NCBI GenBank assembly: GCA_004558115.1
Contig: SFDT01000002.1
Coordinates: forward strand, 12,581-76,580
Source of the DNA: Clostridiales bacterium
Lineage (GTDB): Bacteria > Bacillota > Clostridia > Oscillospirales > Oscillospiraceae
Direction of reading: 5' to 3'
Length of the DNA stretch: 64,000 bases
A program made the translations under genes and the position numbers. The notes under the pieces are model-generated. The model saw only the letters and a list, made by a program, of their open reading frames with translations. It did not search any database and was not told where the DNA came from. The number at the start of each line of letters is the position of its first letter. The stretch's first letter is position 1. This document shows positions 42,079 through 50,314 of the stretch, in pieces.

Positions 42079-44259
42079 ATGAAGAAGAAAGTCCTGTCAT
42101 TGGTCCTGGTTCTGGCCATGATGTTCTCCCTGTGCATCACCGCCGGCGCCGAGGAACCCGCCGAGGACCTGAGCGGCTCCATCATCATCCTGCACACCAA
42201 CGACGTGCACGGTGCCATCGATGGCTATGCCAAAGCGGCAGCACTGAAGAAGACCTATGAGGACATGGGCGCCTACGTTCTGCTGATGGACGCCGGTGAC
42301 TTCATCCAGGGCGATCCCACTGTCAGCACCAGCGAGGGTGCCACGGCGGTGGAGCTGATGAACCTGGCCGGTTACGATGTGGCTGCCCCCGGCAACCACG
42401 AATTCGACTACGGCTATACCAACCTAAAGGCACTGGCCGGCGAGGCGGATTTCCCCATCGTGGCGGCCAACGTGCTCTACGGCGGCAAGGCCGCGTTTAA
42501 TGACAACGTGACCTTCACCGCGCCTGACGGCACCAAGATCGGCGTTTTCGGCCTGGACACCCCTGAGACGGCCACCAAGGCCCACCCCGCCAAGATCAAG
42601 GGCGTTACCTTCCTGGCGGACGATGAGCTGTTTGCCTGCGCCCAGGAGCAGGTGAATGAGCTGGAGGCCGAGGGCTGTGATATCATCGTGTGCCTGGGCC
42701 ACCTGGGCATCGACGATGAGTCCACCGGCAACCGCTCCATGGACCTTCTGGAGGAAGTGGACGGCATCGACCTCTTCATCGACGGCCACTCCCACTCTGA
42801 CCTGGATGATATCGCCGGCGCCGTGGGCGAGAGCTGCATGGTGAACGATACCATCCTGACCTCCACCGGCACCAAGTTTGAAAACATCGGCCTGGTGGTC
42901 ATCTCTGACGGCGTCATGGAGGCCACCGCCATCCCCACCGCCGATATCACCGTGAAGCCCGACGGCACCGTGGCCGACCGGGCCGCCGCCATTCAGAAGG
43001 CGGTTGACGACGAGTACGGTGCCGTGTTTGCCAAGACCGAAGTGGAACTGAACGGCGTGAAGGCCGAGGTCCGCACCGGCGAGACCAACCTGGGCAACCT
43101 CATCACTGACGCCCTGGTCTGGGGCGCTGCCGAAGCCGGCACCAAGGTGGACGCGGCCGTGACCAACGGCGGCGGCATCCGCGCTTCCATTTCCAAGGGC
43201 GGCATCACCAAGAAGGACATCAATACCGTTCTGCCCTTCGGCAACACCCTGAGCATCGTGAAGGTCACCGGCGCCGAGCTGCTGGAGGCTTTGGAGGCTT
43301 CCACCTACTGCACGCCTGAGACCATCGGCGGTTTCCCCCATGTTTCCGGCATCGTGTTCACCGTGGACACCGGCAAGGTCTATGACCAGGGCGAGCAGTA
43401 TCCCGGCTCCACCTACTACGGTCCCAAGAGCATCCAGCGGGTGAGCATCCAGTCCGTGGGCGGCAAGGCCTTTGACCCCAATGCCACCTACACCATCGCC
43501 ACCAATGACTTCATGGCCGCCGGCGGCGACACCTACTATGCCTTCAAGACCGCCAGCGTCAACTATGACCTGGGTGTTCCCATGGACGAAGTGGTGATGG
43601 AATATGTCACCGAGGAGCTGGACGGCGTTGTCACCGCTGAAGATTACGGCGCTTCCGAGGGCCGCATCACCATCAAGAAGGGCCTGCCCTTCACGGACGT
43701 GGCTGCTGACGCCGCTTACTATGACGATGTTCTGTACGTTTACGAGAACAACATTTTCAACGGCTTCACCAGCACCATTTTCGGGCCTGACTCCACCATG
43801 ACCCGCGGCCAGATGGTCACTGTCCTGTGGCGGATGAACGGCTCTCCCGAGCCGGAGAAGGACTGTCCCTTCACCGATGTGGCGGCCGCCTCTCCCTACC
43901 GCAAGGCCATCGCCTGGGCGGTGGAGAACGGCCTGAGCAACGGCTACACGGAGACCACCTTCGCTCCCGGCCAGGCTATTTCCCGCCAGCAGTTCCTGAC
44001 CATTCTGTACCGCTACGCCCAGTTCAAGGAGTATGATGTCTCCGTGGGCGAGGACACCAATATCCTCTCCTACACGGATGTTGAGAGCGTCAGCACCTAC
44101 GCGGTCCCCGCCATGCAGTGGGCCTGCGGCGCCGGTGTCGCCTACGGGATCGACGGCAAGCTCATGCCCACCTCTCCCGCGCCCCGCTACCAGGTGGCGG
44201 AGTTCCTGGCCAGCTTCTGCCAGAACGTGGTCCCCGCCGGGACCGGCAAGGCCGCCTGA
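42079..44259 (+). CDS. SLH-anchored extracellular 5'-nucleotidase
   Basis: A 726-residue protein. Signal peptide about 1-24; metallophosphatase domain about 34-300 with ILHTNDVHGAID, LMDAGDFIQGD, GNHEFDYG, CLGHLG and DGHSHSD; 5'-nucleotidase C-terminal domain about 310-510 with TNGGGIRASI; then SLH modules about 530-715. It would dephosphorylate nucleotides at the cell surface for nucleoside uptake while held to the S-layer polymer. ATG 42079 is placed by AAAGGAGGT; the longer frame from 41920 includes the promoter. The third SLH module is degenerate (YGIDGKLMPTSPAPRYQ). Confidence 0.92.
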   Translation: MKKKVLSLVLVLAMMFSLCITAGAEEPAEDLSGSIIILHTNDVHGAIDGYAKAAALKKTYEDMGAYVLLMDAGDFIQGDPTVSTSEGATAVELMNLAGYDVAAPGNHEFDYGYTNLKALAGEADFPIVAANVLYGGKAAFNDNVTFTAPDGTKIGVFGLDTPETATKAHPAKIKGVTFLADDELFACAQEQVNELEAEGCDIIVCLGHLGIDDESTGNRSMDLLEEVDGIDLFIDGHSHSDLDDIAGAVGESCMVNDTILTSTGTKFENIGLVVISDGVMEATAIPTADITVKPDGTVADRAAAIQKAVDDEYGAVFAKTEVELNGVKAEVRTGETNLGNLITDALVWGAAEAGTKVDAAVTNGGGIRASISKGGITKKDINTVLPFGNTLSIVKVTGAELLEALEASTYCTPETIGGFPHVSGIVFTVDTGKVYDQGEQYPGSTYYGPKSIQRVSIQSVGGKAFDPNATYTIATNDFMAAGGDTYYAFKTASVNYDLGVPMDEVVMEYVTEELDGVVTAEDYGASEGRITIKKGLPFTDVAADAAYYDDVLYVYENNIFNGFTSTIFGPDSTMTRGQMVTVLWRMNGSPEPEKDCPFTDVAAASPYRKAIAWAVENGLSNGYTETTFAPGQAISRQQFLTILYRYAQFKEYDVSVGEDTNILSYTDVESVSTYAVPAMQWACGAGVAYGIDGKLMPTSPAPRYQVAEFLASFCQNVVPAGTGKAA

Positions 44260-44299
44260 GTTTTTAACGCGGCTTCCCAAAATCGGAATATAACAGAAA

Positions 44300-44336
44300 A
44301 GGAGGCCGGGAGCATTGCTCCTGGCCTCCTCTTTTG
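44300..44336. terminator. Bidirectional terminator, 5'-nucleotidase/proC
   Basis: AGGAGGCC-G-GGAGC pairs with GCTCC-T-GGCCTCCT; AAAA precedes it and CTTTTG follows. Confidence 0.82.
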
Positions 44337-44342
44337 TGGGGT

Positions 44343-45140
44343 TTACATGCCCTTGCTCTTTTCCCAGGCGGCGATGACGGCGTTCATCACAGCGCCCCGG
44401 AAGCCAGCCTCCTCCAGCGCCCGGATGCCCTGGATGGTGGCGCCGCCGGGAGAGCAGACAGCGTCTTTCAGTTCTCCGGGGTGTTTGCCGGTCTCCAGCA
44501 TCAGCTTGGCCGTGCCGATCATCATCTGGGCGGCGCTCTCCAGCGCCAGGGCCCGGGACAGGCCGCAGGCTACGCCGCCGTCGGCCAGCGCCTCCAGAAA
44601 CAGGTCCGCAAAGGCGGGGCCGCAGCCCGCCACAGCGCTGCCGGCGTCCATCAGGTGGTCCGCCAGCGGGGCAAGCCGGCCGGCCCCAGCCAGAGACTCC
44701 AGGAAGATCTTTTCCTCCTGCTTGGTGATATTTTCACTGCAATCATAAAATATCATGCCTTCCCCGATGGCGGAGGGAGTGTTGGGCATAATGCGGATGA
44801 CGGGGTAGTCCTTGCCCGCCAGCTCACGGATACGGGGGATCGTCAGGCCTGCCGCCATAGACACCAGGATGAACCGGGTCTCCCGGCTTTCCAGGACGGG
44901 AGCGATGTCCGCCAGCATATCCGCCATCATCTGGGGCTTGACCCCCAGAAAAATGAAGTCCGCGCTTTCCGCAATGGCGGCGTTGTCCGCCACCCGGCAT
45001 CCCAGTTCCTCTGCCAGAGCCTTGGCTTTCTCCGGAGTGCGGTTGGCCAGGAACACCTGATCGCTGGGGATGCTCTTGCAAGCGGCCCGGGCCAGAGCGC
45101 CGCCCATATTGCCGCAGCCGATAAAACCTAAAGTTGCCAT
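44343..45140 (-). CDS. proC: Pyrroline-5-carboxylate reductase
   Basis: A 265-residue enzyme with GFIGCGNMGGALA (NADP loop), FLGVKPQMM, RIMPNTPSAIGEG, AVAGCGPAF and KDAVCSPGGATIQGI, all standard for ProC. It makes the last step to proline, reducing P5C with NAD(P)H in the cytoplasm. It is the last gene in the proB-proA operon, separated from it by two unrelated small genes. The ribosome site is weak (AAGGA, 13 bases away). Confidence 0.95.
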   Translation of the reverse strand: MATLGFIGCGNMGGALARAACKSIPSDQVFLANRTPEKAKALAEELGCRVADNAAIAESADFIFLGVKPQMMADMLADIAPVLESRETRFILVSMAAGLTIPRIRELAGKDYPVIRIMPNTPSAIGEGMIFYDCSENITKQEEKIFLESLAGAGRLAPLADHLMDAGSAVAGCGPAFADLFLEALADGGVACGLSRALALESAAQMMIGTAKLMLETGKHPGELKDAVCSPGGATIQGIRALEEAGFRGAVMNAVIAAWEKSKGM

Positions 45141-45168
45141 ACAGTATCACGTTCCTTTACTTGAAAAA

Positions 45169-46020
45169 TTAGCCGCACTGGAGAATGAGCCACACCCGGT
45201 CGAACCGCCGGGCAGCCAGGTCCTCCTTGCGGATGCAGAAATACACGCGGCCGCAGTCGCCGAACATCAGCTGGAAGCCGTCGCCATCCACCGTGTCCAG
45301 CTGGAACAGCAGCTGCCAGTTTTGGACGGCGTCCCGTTCCGCCCGAGCCTCCTCCGGGGACAGGTCCGGGCAGAGGCCGCCCAGGTAGTGCCCCCGGTCC
45401 GTCAGCTCGCACTCCCGAAAAAAGCTGCTTTGGATCACATCCGGCCAGCCCAGCAAGCAGGAGCGGTTGTCCGGGTCCTCAACGCCCAGCATGGTCCGTG
45501 CCTCCCAGTATGGCTCCCAGTCACCGCTTTGCTCCTCCCGGCCGGCATAAAAGTCTTCGGCACTGGGATAGGAGGCTTCCGCTGACAGCAAAACGCCCAG
45601 AGCGGGCAAACGGTATTCGGCGGGCAGCTCCTCCGGAAAAGCCGCCGGGGACAGCTCCGCCGTCTCCGGGAACCAGAACACCCGGGCGCAGCCCCGGTCC
45701 GCGGGATCATAGCCCCACCGCTGGGAGCCCAGCTCGTAGAAAAAGGACAGCACGCCCGTTTTGGGCAGCAGCCCATCCGTGTCATAAGGTGCCAACGCTG
45801 CACAGCAAACCTGGGCCAGGAACGCCAGGGGCCGGGGCTTTACGTCATCGTCATCGTAGGTGGCCGTTTCAAAGACCGGCCAGGTGAAATCCGCCGGCAC
45901 ATCCGGCACGCCGCCGAAGCGGCTGGCGCCCACACCGGTGTCCGGTTGGCCGCCGATGGTCAGGCGGATGCTGTTTCGCGCCATAGAGCAAAGGATGGTA
46001 TGCATATCGGAGATGGTCAT
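45169..46020 (-). CDS. DUF1963/YwqG-family protein
   Basis: A 283-residue protein with GGQPDTGVGASRFGGVPDVP, FLAQVCCAALAPYDTDGLLP and GDCGRVYFCI near the C-terminus. These fit the YwqG/DUF1963 family, of unknown function. It lies 1 base after the small membrane gene in the pro operon, with ribosome site GGAGGG inside the previous gene. Confidence 0.8.
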   Translation of the reverse strand: MTISDMHTILCSMARNSIRLTIGGQPDTGVGASRFGGVPDVPADFTWPVFETATYDDDDVKPRPLAFLAQVCCAALAPYDTDGLLPKTGVLSFFYELGSQRWGYDPADRGCARVFWFPETAELSPAAFPEELPAEYRLPALGVLLSAEASYPSAEDFYAGREEQSGDWEPYWEARTMLGVEDPDNRSCLLGWPDVIQSSFFRECELTDRGHYLGGLCPDLSPEEARAERDAVQNWQLLFQLDTVDGDGFQLMFGDCGRVYFCIRKEDLAARRFDRVWLILQCG

Positions 46021-46021
46021 A

Positions 46022-46405
46022 TCAGCCCTCCTGGTCAGTCTTTGGCGGCTGCTGGGCCTGCTCAGTCTTGGCTTTTTTCTCCTGAGCAGCCTTGGCCTTG
46101 GCGGCCAGCTTCGCGTTTTTTTCCGCCCGGAGCTTCCGGCGGCTGAGAGCGGCCACGCCCAGGCTGAACAGCGCCACCAGGATATAGATGCCGCAGGGGG
46201 CGTACAGCTGCGTCACTTCCTGTCCGGCGGCAGGATTGCCGTTGGCGCGCTGCATCAGGATGAAGAACACCATGGATGCCACGGCGGCCGCCGCCGTCAG
46301 CACACCCAGCAGCAGCTTGATGTGCCCCGGCTTCCGGGTCAGCATAAGGAGAAGCAGCAGTACCGTGATGACGCTCAGTGCGATGGTCTCAAACAGCATT
46401 TCCAT
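46022..46405 (-). CDS. Small membrane protein in the proline operon
   Basis: A 127-residue protein with three hydrophobic helices (about 5-21, 29-50, 70-88) and a Lys/Ala-rich charged tail (about 90-127) that should be cytoplasmic. No family is recognised. AAGGAGGATAAGG precedes ATG 46405. It lies between proA and the YwqG gene. Confidence 0.75.
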   Translation of the reverse strand: MEMLFETIALSVITVLLLLLMLTRKPGHIKLLLGVLTAAAAVASMVFFILMQRANGNPAAGQEVTQLYAPCGIYILVALFSLGVAALSRRKLRAEKNAKLAAKAKAAQEKKAKTEQAQQPPKTDQEG

Positions 46406-46432
46406 TTCCTTATCCTCCTTTGATGGTCGTGG

Positions 46433-47680
46433 TCAGCGAACCTGACCCTCGCCGTAGATGACGTATTTGCAGCTGGTCAGCTCCTCCAGGCCCATGGGGC
46501 CCCGGGCGTGCATCTTCTGGGTGGAGATGCCGATCTCGGCGCCCAGGCCGAACTCACCGCCGTCGGTGAACCGGGTGGAGGCGTTGACATACACCGCCGC
46601 CGCGTCCACCTGGTCCAGGAAGTGCTGGGCCTTGAAGTAGTTTTTCGTGATGATGGCCTCGGAGTGGCCGGTGCCGTGGGCGTTGATGAAGGCAATGGCC
46701 TCCTCCATGTCCTTTACCGTGCGGACCGCCAGAATATAGTCGTCATACTCCGCGTCCCAGTCGGACTCGGCGGCGGGAACGCCCCGTGTTCCGACGATTT
46801 GCAGGGCCGCCTCGTCGCACCGCAGCTCCACCTGGTGTTTATCCAGCAGGGGCACGGCTTTGGCAAGAAAGTCCGCCGCCGCATCCTCCTGCAAAAGCAG
46901 GCACTCCACCGCGTTGCACACGGAGGGGCGGGAGCACTTGGCGTTGTACAGGATGCTGGCGCCCATGTCCAGGTCCGCCTCGTTATCGATGTAGATGTGG
47001 CAAACGCCCTCGCCGGTGCGGATGACGGGGACGCTGGCCTCCTTGGCCACCGCGCGGATGAGACCGGCGCCGCCCCGGGGGATGAGTACATCCACGTAGC
47101 CGTCCAGATGCATCAGCTCGTTTGCCGTTTCGTGGCTGGTGTCCTGCACCAGGGAGATGCAGCCCTCCGGCAGGCCCGCGGCGCGGAGAGCCTCCCGCAT
47201 GAGGGCCGTGACGCAGCGGTTGGAGCGGATGGCCTCCTTTCCGCCCCGGAGGATGCACACGTTGCCGCTTTTCAGGCACAGGGCCGCCGCGTCCACGGTG
47301 ACGTTGGGCCGGGCCTCAAAAATGATGGCGATGACGCCCAGCGGCACCCGCCGCCGGCCGATGATGAGGCCGTTGGGCCGTGTTTCCATCTTGGTGACCT
47401 GGCCGATGGGGTCCGGCAGAGCCATGACCTGCCGCACGCCGTCCACGATGCCCGCCACCCGCTCAGGGGTGAGGGTCAGCCGGTCCAGCATGGCGGGCCG
47501 CATACCCGCCTCCTTCGCCGCGGCCACATCCTCGGCGTTGGCGGAGAGCCATTCGTCCTGCCGCTGTGTCAAAATGTCCGCGATGGCGGCCAGGGCGGCG
47601 TTTTTCTTCGCCGTGCCGGCGGTGGCCAGCACATAGGTGGCGGCCTTTGCCGCCGCGCCCTGCTGCTGCAATGCTGTCAT
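46433..47680 (-). CDS. proA: Glutamate-5-semialdehyde dehydrogenase (gamma-glutamyl phosphate reductase)
   Basis: A 415-residue enzyme, the usual ProA length. Visible are RRRVPLGVIAIIFEARPNVT, CLKSGNVCILRGGKEA, the catalytic-Cys region NAKCSRPSVCNAVE, and RFTDGGEFGLGAEIGIST. It reduces glutamyl phosphate to glutamate semialdehyde in proline synthesis. Its ATG overlaps the proB stop by 4 bases. Confidence 0.96.
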   Translation of the reverse strand: MTALQQQGAAAKAATYVLATAGTAKKNAALAAIADILTQRQDEWLSANAEDVAAAKEAGMRPAMLDRLTLTPERVAGIVDGVRQVMALPDPIGQVTKMETRPNGLIIGRRRVPLGVIAIIFEARPNVTVDAAALCLKSGNVCILRGGKEAIRSNRCVTALMREALRAAGLPEGCISLVQDTSHETANELMHLDGYVDVLIPRGGAGLIRAVAKEASVPVIRTGEGVCHIYIDNEADLDMGASILYNAKCSRPSVCNAVECLLLQEDAAADFLAKAVPLLDKHQVELRCDEAALQIVGTRGVPAAESDWDAEYDDYILAVRTVKDMEEAIAFINAHGTGHSEAIITKNYFKAQHFLDQVDAAAVYVNASTRFTDGGEFGLGAEIGISTQKMHARGPMGLEELTSCKYVIYGEGQVR

Positions 47681-48492
47681 ACGTCTTCCTCCTTACCGCG
47701 GGCCAAAAACCGCGTACCGATGTCCTGTCCCTCCACAATGCCGTACAGGTCTTCCATGCGCTCTCCGTTGGTGATGACCATGTCGCATCCGGCGTTCATG
47801 GCGATGCGGGCGGCGGAGAGCTTGGTGGCCATGCCGCCGGTGCCCCGCCAGGTGCCGGCGCCGCCGGCCATCTCCAAAATCTCCGGCGTCAGCGATTCCA
47901 CACGGTGGAGCAGGCGGGCACCGGGGTATTTTTTGGGGTCGGCGCTGTACAGTCCGTCGATGTCGCTGAGCAGCACCAGCAGGTCCGCCCGGCACAGCTC
48001 CGCCACGATGGCGGAGAGGGTGTCGTTGTCACCCAGGACCTTGTGGCGGCCTGTCTCGATCTCGGCGGAGGAAACGGAGTCGTTCTCGTTCACCACCGGG
48101 ATGACCCCCATCTCCAGCAGGGCGGAGAAGGTGCTGTGCAGGTGCTCCGCCCGGGAGGGGTCCTCCACGTCGTCGCCGGTCAGCAGGATCTGGGCCACGG
48201 ACCGGTTGTACTCGGAAAACAATTTATCGTAAATGTGCATCATGCGGCACTGGCCCACGGCGGCGGCGGCCTGCTTCATCCGCAGCTCCTTTGGCCGCTC
48301 CGCAAGGCCCAGCTTTGCCGTACCCACGGCAATGGCACCGGAGGTCACCAGGATGATCTCGTGTCCCATGCCGTGGAGGTCCGAAAGCGTCCGGACCAAG
48401 TGCTCCATGCTCCGAAGGTCCAGGCTGCCGGAGTCATGGGTGAGGGTGGAGGTGCCCACCTTCACCACGATGCGCTGCTTTGTATGCTCCAA
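47677..48492 (-). CDS. proB: Glutamate 5-kinase, short form
   Basis: A 271-residue amino-acid kinase with RIVVKVGTSTLTHD, LVTSGAIAVGTAKL, NENDSVS, DNDTLSAIVA, LLSDIDGLY and GTGGMATKLSAA. It phosphorylates glutamate as the first step to proline. It lacks the C-terminal PUA domain of E. coli ProB (367 residues), which is common in Firmicutes. The start is TTG 48492 behind GGGAGGG. It leads the proline operon. Confidence 0.94.
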   Translation of the reverse strand: MEHTKQRIVVKVGTSTLTHDSGSLDLRSMEHLVRTLSDLHGMGHEIILVTSGAIAVGTAKLGLAERPKELRMKQAAAAVGQCRMMHIYDKLFSEYNRSVAQILLTGDDVEDPSRAEHLHSTFSALLEMGVIPVVNENDSVSSAEIETGRHKVLGDNDTLSAIVAELCRADLLVLLSDIDGLYSADPKKYPGARLLHRVESLTPEILEMAGGAGTWRGTGGMATKLSAARIAMNAGCDMVITNGERMEDLYGIVEGQDIGTRFLARGKEEDV

Positions 48493-48528
48493 TTGGAAAC
48501 CCTCCCGACTGTCTTGTCAGTTTTTTTC

Positions 48529-48557
48529 AGTATAGCACGGTGGAGCGCAAAAGAAAA
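48529..48557 (-). promoter_or_regulatory. Promoter of the proline operon
   Basis: On the minus strand TGC-TATACT (48537-48529), with a weak TTTTCT -35 at 48557-48552. No T-box or riboswitch is seen in the short leader. Confidence 0.5.
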
Positions 48558-48611
48558 CCCTGTGTAATTTCTAAAAAACTGCGGAAAATACCGGGGAAAG
48601 GGAGGAGATTT

Positions 48612-49316
48612 ATGACAGAAACCACAAACCCCGGCCAGCCGGACCGGGACGGCGGCAACGAGACCAGCCAGTCCATACTGGATTTCGGTTCCGCCATGAC
48701 CCGCACCGCCCACGGCAGCGTCTACTGCCTGACCATCATCGGGCAGATCGAGGGGCACATGACCGCCTCCAACAGCACCAAGACCACCAAATATGAACAC
48801 GTTCTGCCCCTTCTTGCCAAGCTGGAGGAGAGCGAGGAGGTGGACGGCGTGCTGTTTTTGCTGAACACGGTGGGCGGCGATGTGGAGGCGGGCCTTGCCA
48901 TCGCGGAGCTCATCGCCGGTATGACGAAGCCCACGGTTTCCATCGTTCTGGGGGGCAGCCACTCCATCGGCGTGCCGCTGGCGGTGGCGGCCCGGCGGAG
49001 CTTTGCCGTGCCCTCCGCCGCTATGACCATCCATCCCGTCCGCATGAGCGGCACCGTTATCGCCGCGCCCCAGACCTACAATTACTTCCAGCGGCTCCAG
49101 GAGCGCATCGTGGCCTTTGTCTCCGGCCACAGCCACATCAGTCCGGAGCGCTTTCAGTCCCTCATGCTGCAAAAGGACGACATGGCCGCCGACGTGGGCA
49201 GTGTGGTCTATGGGGAGGAGGCTGTCCAGCTGGGCATCATCGACCAGGTGGGCGGCCTTTCCGACGGCCTGGCCTGCCTGTACCGGCAGATCGGGGAGCG
49301 CAAAGGGACCAACTGA
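48612..49316 (+). CDS. ClpP-like serine protease (TepA type)
   Basis: A 234-residue protein of the ClpP/crotonase fold: FLLNTVGGDVEAGLAIAELI, GGSHSIGVPLAVAA with the likely nucleophile Ser in the S-H-S-I-G stretch, and AAMTIHPVRMSG with the likely His. It resembles Bacillus TepA, a cytoplasmic translocation-enhancing peptidase that degrades signal peptides. ATG 48612 is preceded by GGGAGGAG. It is followed by a terminator and thus monocistronic. Confidence 0.85.
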   Translation: MTETTNPGQPDRDGGNETSQSILDFGSAMTRTAHGSVYCLTIIGQIEGHMTASNSTKTTKYEHVLPLLAKLEESEEVDGVLFLLNTVGGDVEAGLAIAELIAGMTKPTVSIVLGGSHSIGVPLAVAARRSFAVPSAAMTIHPVRMSGTVIAAPQTYNYFQRLQERIVAFVSGHSHISPERFQSLMLQKDDMAADVGSVVYGEEAVQLGIIDQVGGLSDGLACLYRQIGERKGTN

Positions 49317-49318
49317 GC

Positions 49319-49358
49319 GAAGCAGCCGCCTGCAAGGGTGGCTGCTTCAAATTTTTGC
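49319..49358 (+). terminator. Terminator after the tepA-like gene
   Basis: GAAGCAGCC and GGCTGCTTC pair, followed by AAATTTTTG. Confidence 0.78.
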
Positions 49359-49377
49359 GATATTTTGTAAAATATAC

Positions 49378-49406
49378 TTGACAAATAGCGTGTATGAGAT
49401 TACACT
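49378..49406 (+). promoter_or_regulatory. Promoter of the membrane protein/XRE pair
   Basis: TTGACA (49378-49383), 17 bases, TACACT (49401-49406). Confidence 0.72.
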
Positions 49407-49440
49407 GGCCTCACAAAACAGAAAACGGGAGGAACGACAT

Positions 49441-49971
49441 ATGAATCTTTCTCTGGGATACAACTTTGGCATACTGGCGGCAGTGCTGGTAGGGGCGCTG
49501 GTGGGGCTTGGCATCATAGCACTGTTGTTCCGGCTGAAGATCATGGACCTGACCTTTGACGAGCGGCAGGAGCGGGCCCGGGGACAGGCGTACAAGTACG
49601 GCTTCTGGACCCTGATGGCCTGCCTGCTGCTGTACGGCTTTTCCGATATGGTCCTGGGCCGCTGGTGCGACGTTATCGCCGGCGTCATGCTGTGCGCCGG
49701 TGTGGCGCTGGTAATGTTTGCGTCCGTCTGCATCGTGAAGGACGCTTATCTGAGCCTGAAAGAGAAGCCACGGACGATCATGATCCTGCTCACCGTTGTC
49801 GGATCGCTGAATCTGGCCATCGGCATCATGAATTGGAAAAATGGCCGGGTGGTGCGGGACGGCATTCTGACCTTCGGTGCGGCCAACGGTATCTGCGGCC
49901 TCATGGTGCTGGTGATTTTGGTGGTCTATGTGGTGAATCACCTGCTGGCAAAGCGGGAGGACGCGGAATGA
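49441..49971 (+). CDS. Membrane protein paired with XRE regulator
   Basis: A 176-residue protein with about five hydrophobic helices and a conserved-looking cytoplasmic loop MDLTFDERQERARGQAYKY (about 36-54). The DERQ-x-x-x-R-G-x-A-Y pattern is typical of small membrane proteins encoded next to YozG-like XRE regulators in Firmicutes; their function is unknown, perhaps membrane sensing. ATG 49441 lies behind GGGAGGAAC. It overlaps the next gene by 4 bases. Confidence 0.78.
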   Translation: MNLSLGYNFGILAAVLVGALVGLGIIALLFRLKIMDLTFDERQERARGQAYKYGFWTLMACLLLYGFSDMVLGRWCDVIAGVMLCAGVALVMFASVCIVKDAYLSLKEKPRTIMILLTVVGSLNLAIGIMNWKNGRVVRDGILTFGAANGICGLMVLVILVVYVVNHLLAKREDAE

Positions 49972-50165
49972 AGAATCTCCGGCTGAAATCCGCCCGGGCG
50001 GCCCTGGACATGAGCCAGCAGCAGCTGGCCGACGCGGTGGGCGTGTCCCGTCAGACCATCAACGCCATCGAAAAGGGGGACTACAACCCCACCATCAAGC
50101 TGTGCCTGGCCATCTGCAAGGCATTGGGTAAGACCCTGGACGAACTGTTCTGGGAGGAGACGTGA
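49968..50165 (+). CDS. Small XRE-family regulator
   Basis: A 65-residue protein that is almost only a helix-turn-helix: RLKSARAALDMSQQQLADAV, GVSRQTINAIEKGDYNPTIK. It matches the YozG/YgzD short XRE group that usually controls its own operon. Start ATGA overlaps the membrane gene stop. Confidence 0.9.
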   Translation: MKNLRLKSARAALDMSQQQLADAVGVSRQTINAIEKGDYNPTIKLCLAICKALGKTLDELFWEET

Positions 50166-50168
50166 ATC

Positions 50169-50201
50169 AGAAGGAGGCGGGCTGTGCCCGCCTCCTTCTT
50201 T
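50169..50201 (+). terminator. Terminator after the XRE gene
   Basis: AGAAGGAGGCGGGC, 3-base loop and complement, then TTTGC. Confidence 0.82.
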
Positions 50202-50246
50202 GCGCGGTTGCAGGAAGCGCCGGTTGTTTAAAATTTCGGATTTGCC

Positions 50247-50275
50247 TTGAAATAGACGGTGTTCTCTGCTATATT
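50247..50275 (+). promoter_or_regulatory. Promoter of smc
   Basis: TTGAAA (50247-50252), 17 bases, TGC-TATATT (50267-50275). Confidence 0.7.
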
Positions 50276-50314
50276 ATTCTAGTTATAGTATGGGAAGCTG
50301 CAAGGGGTGAAAGC

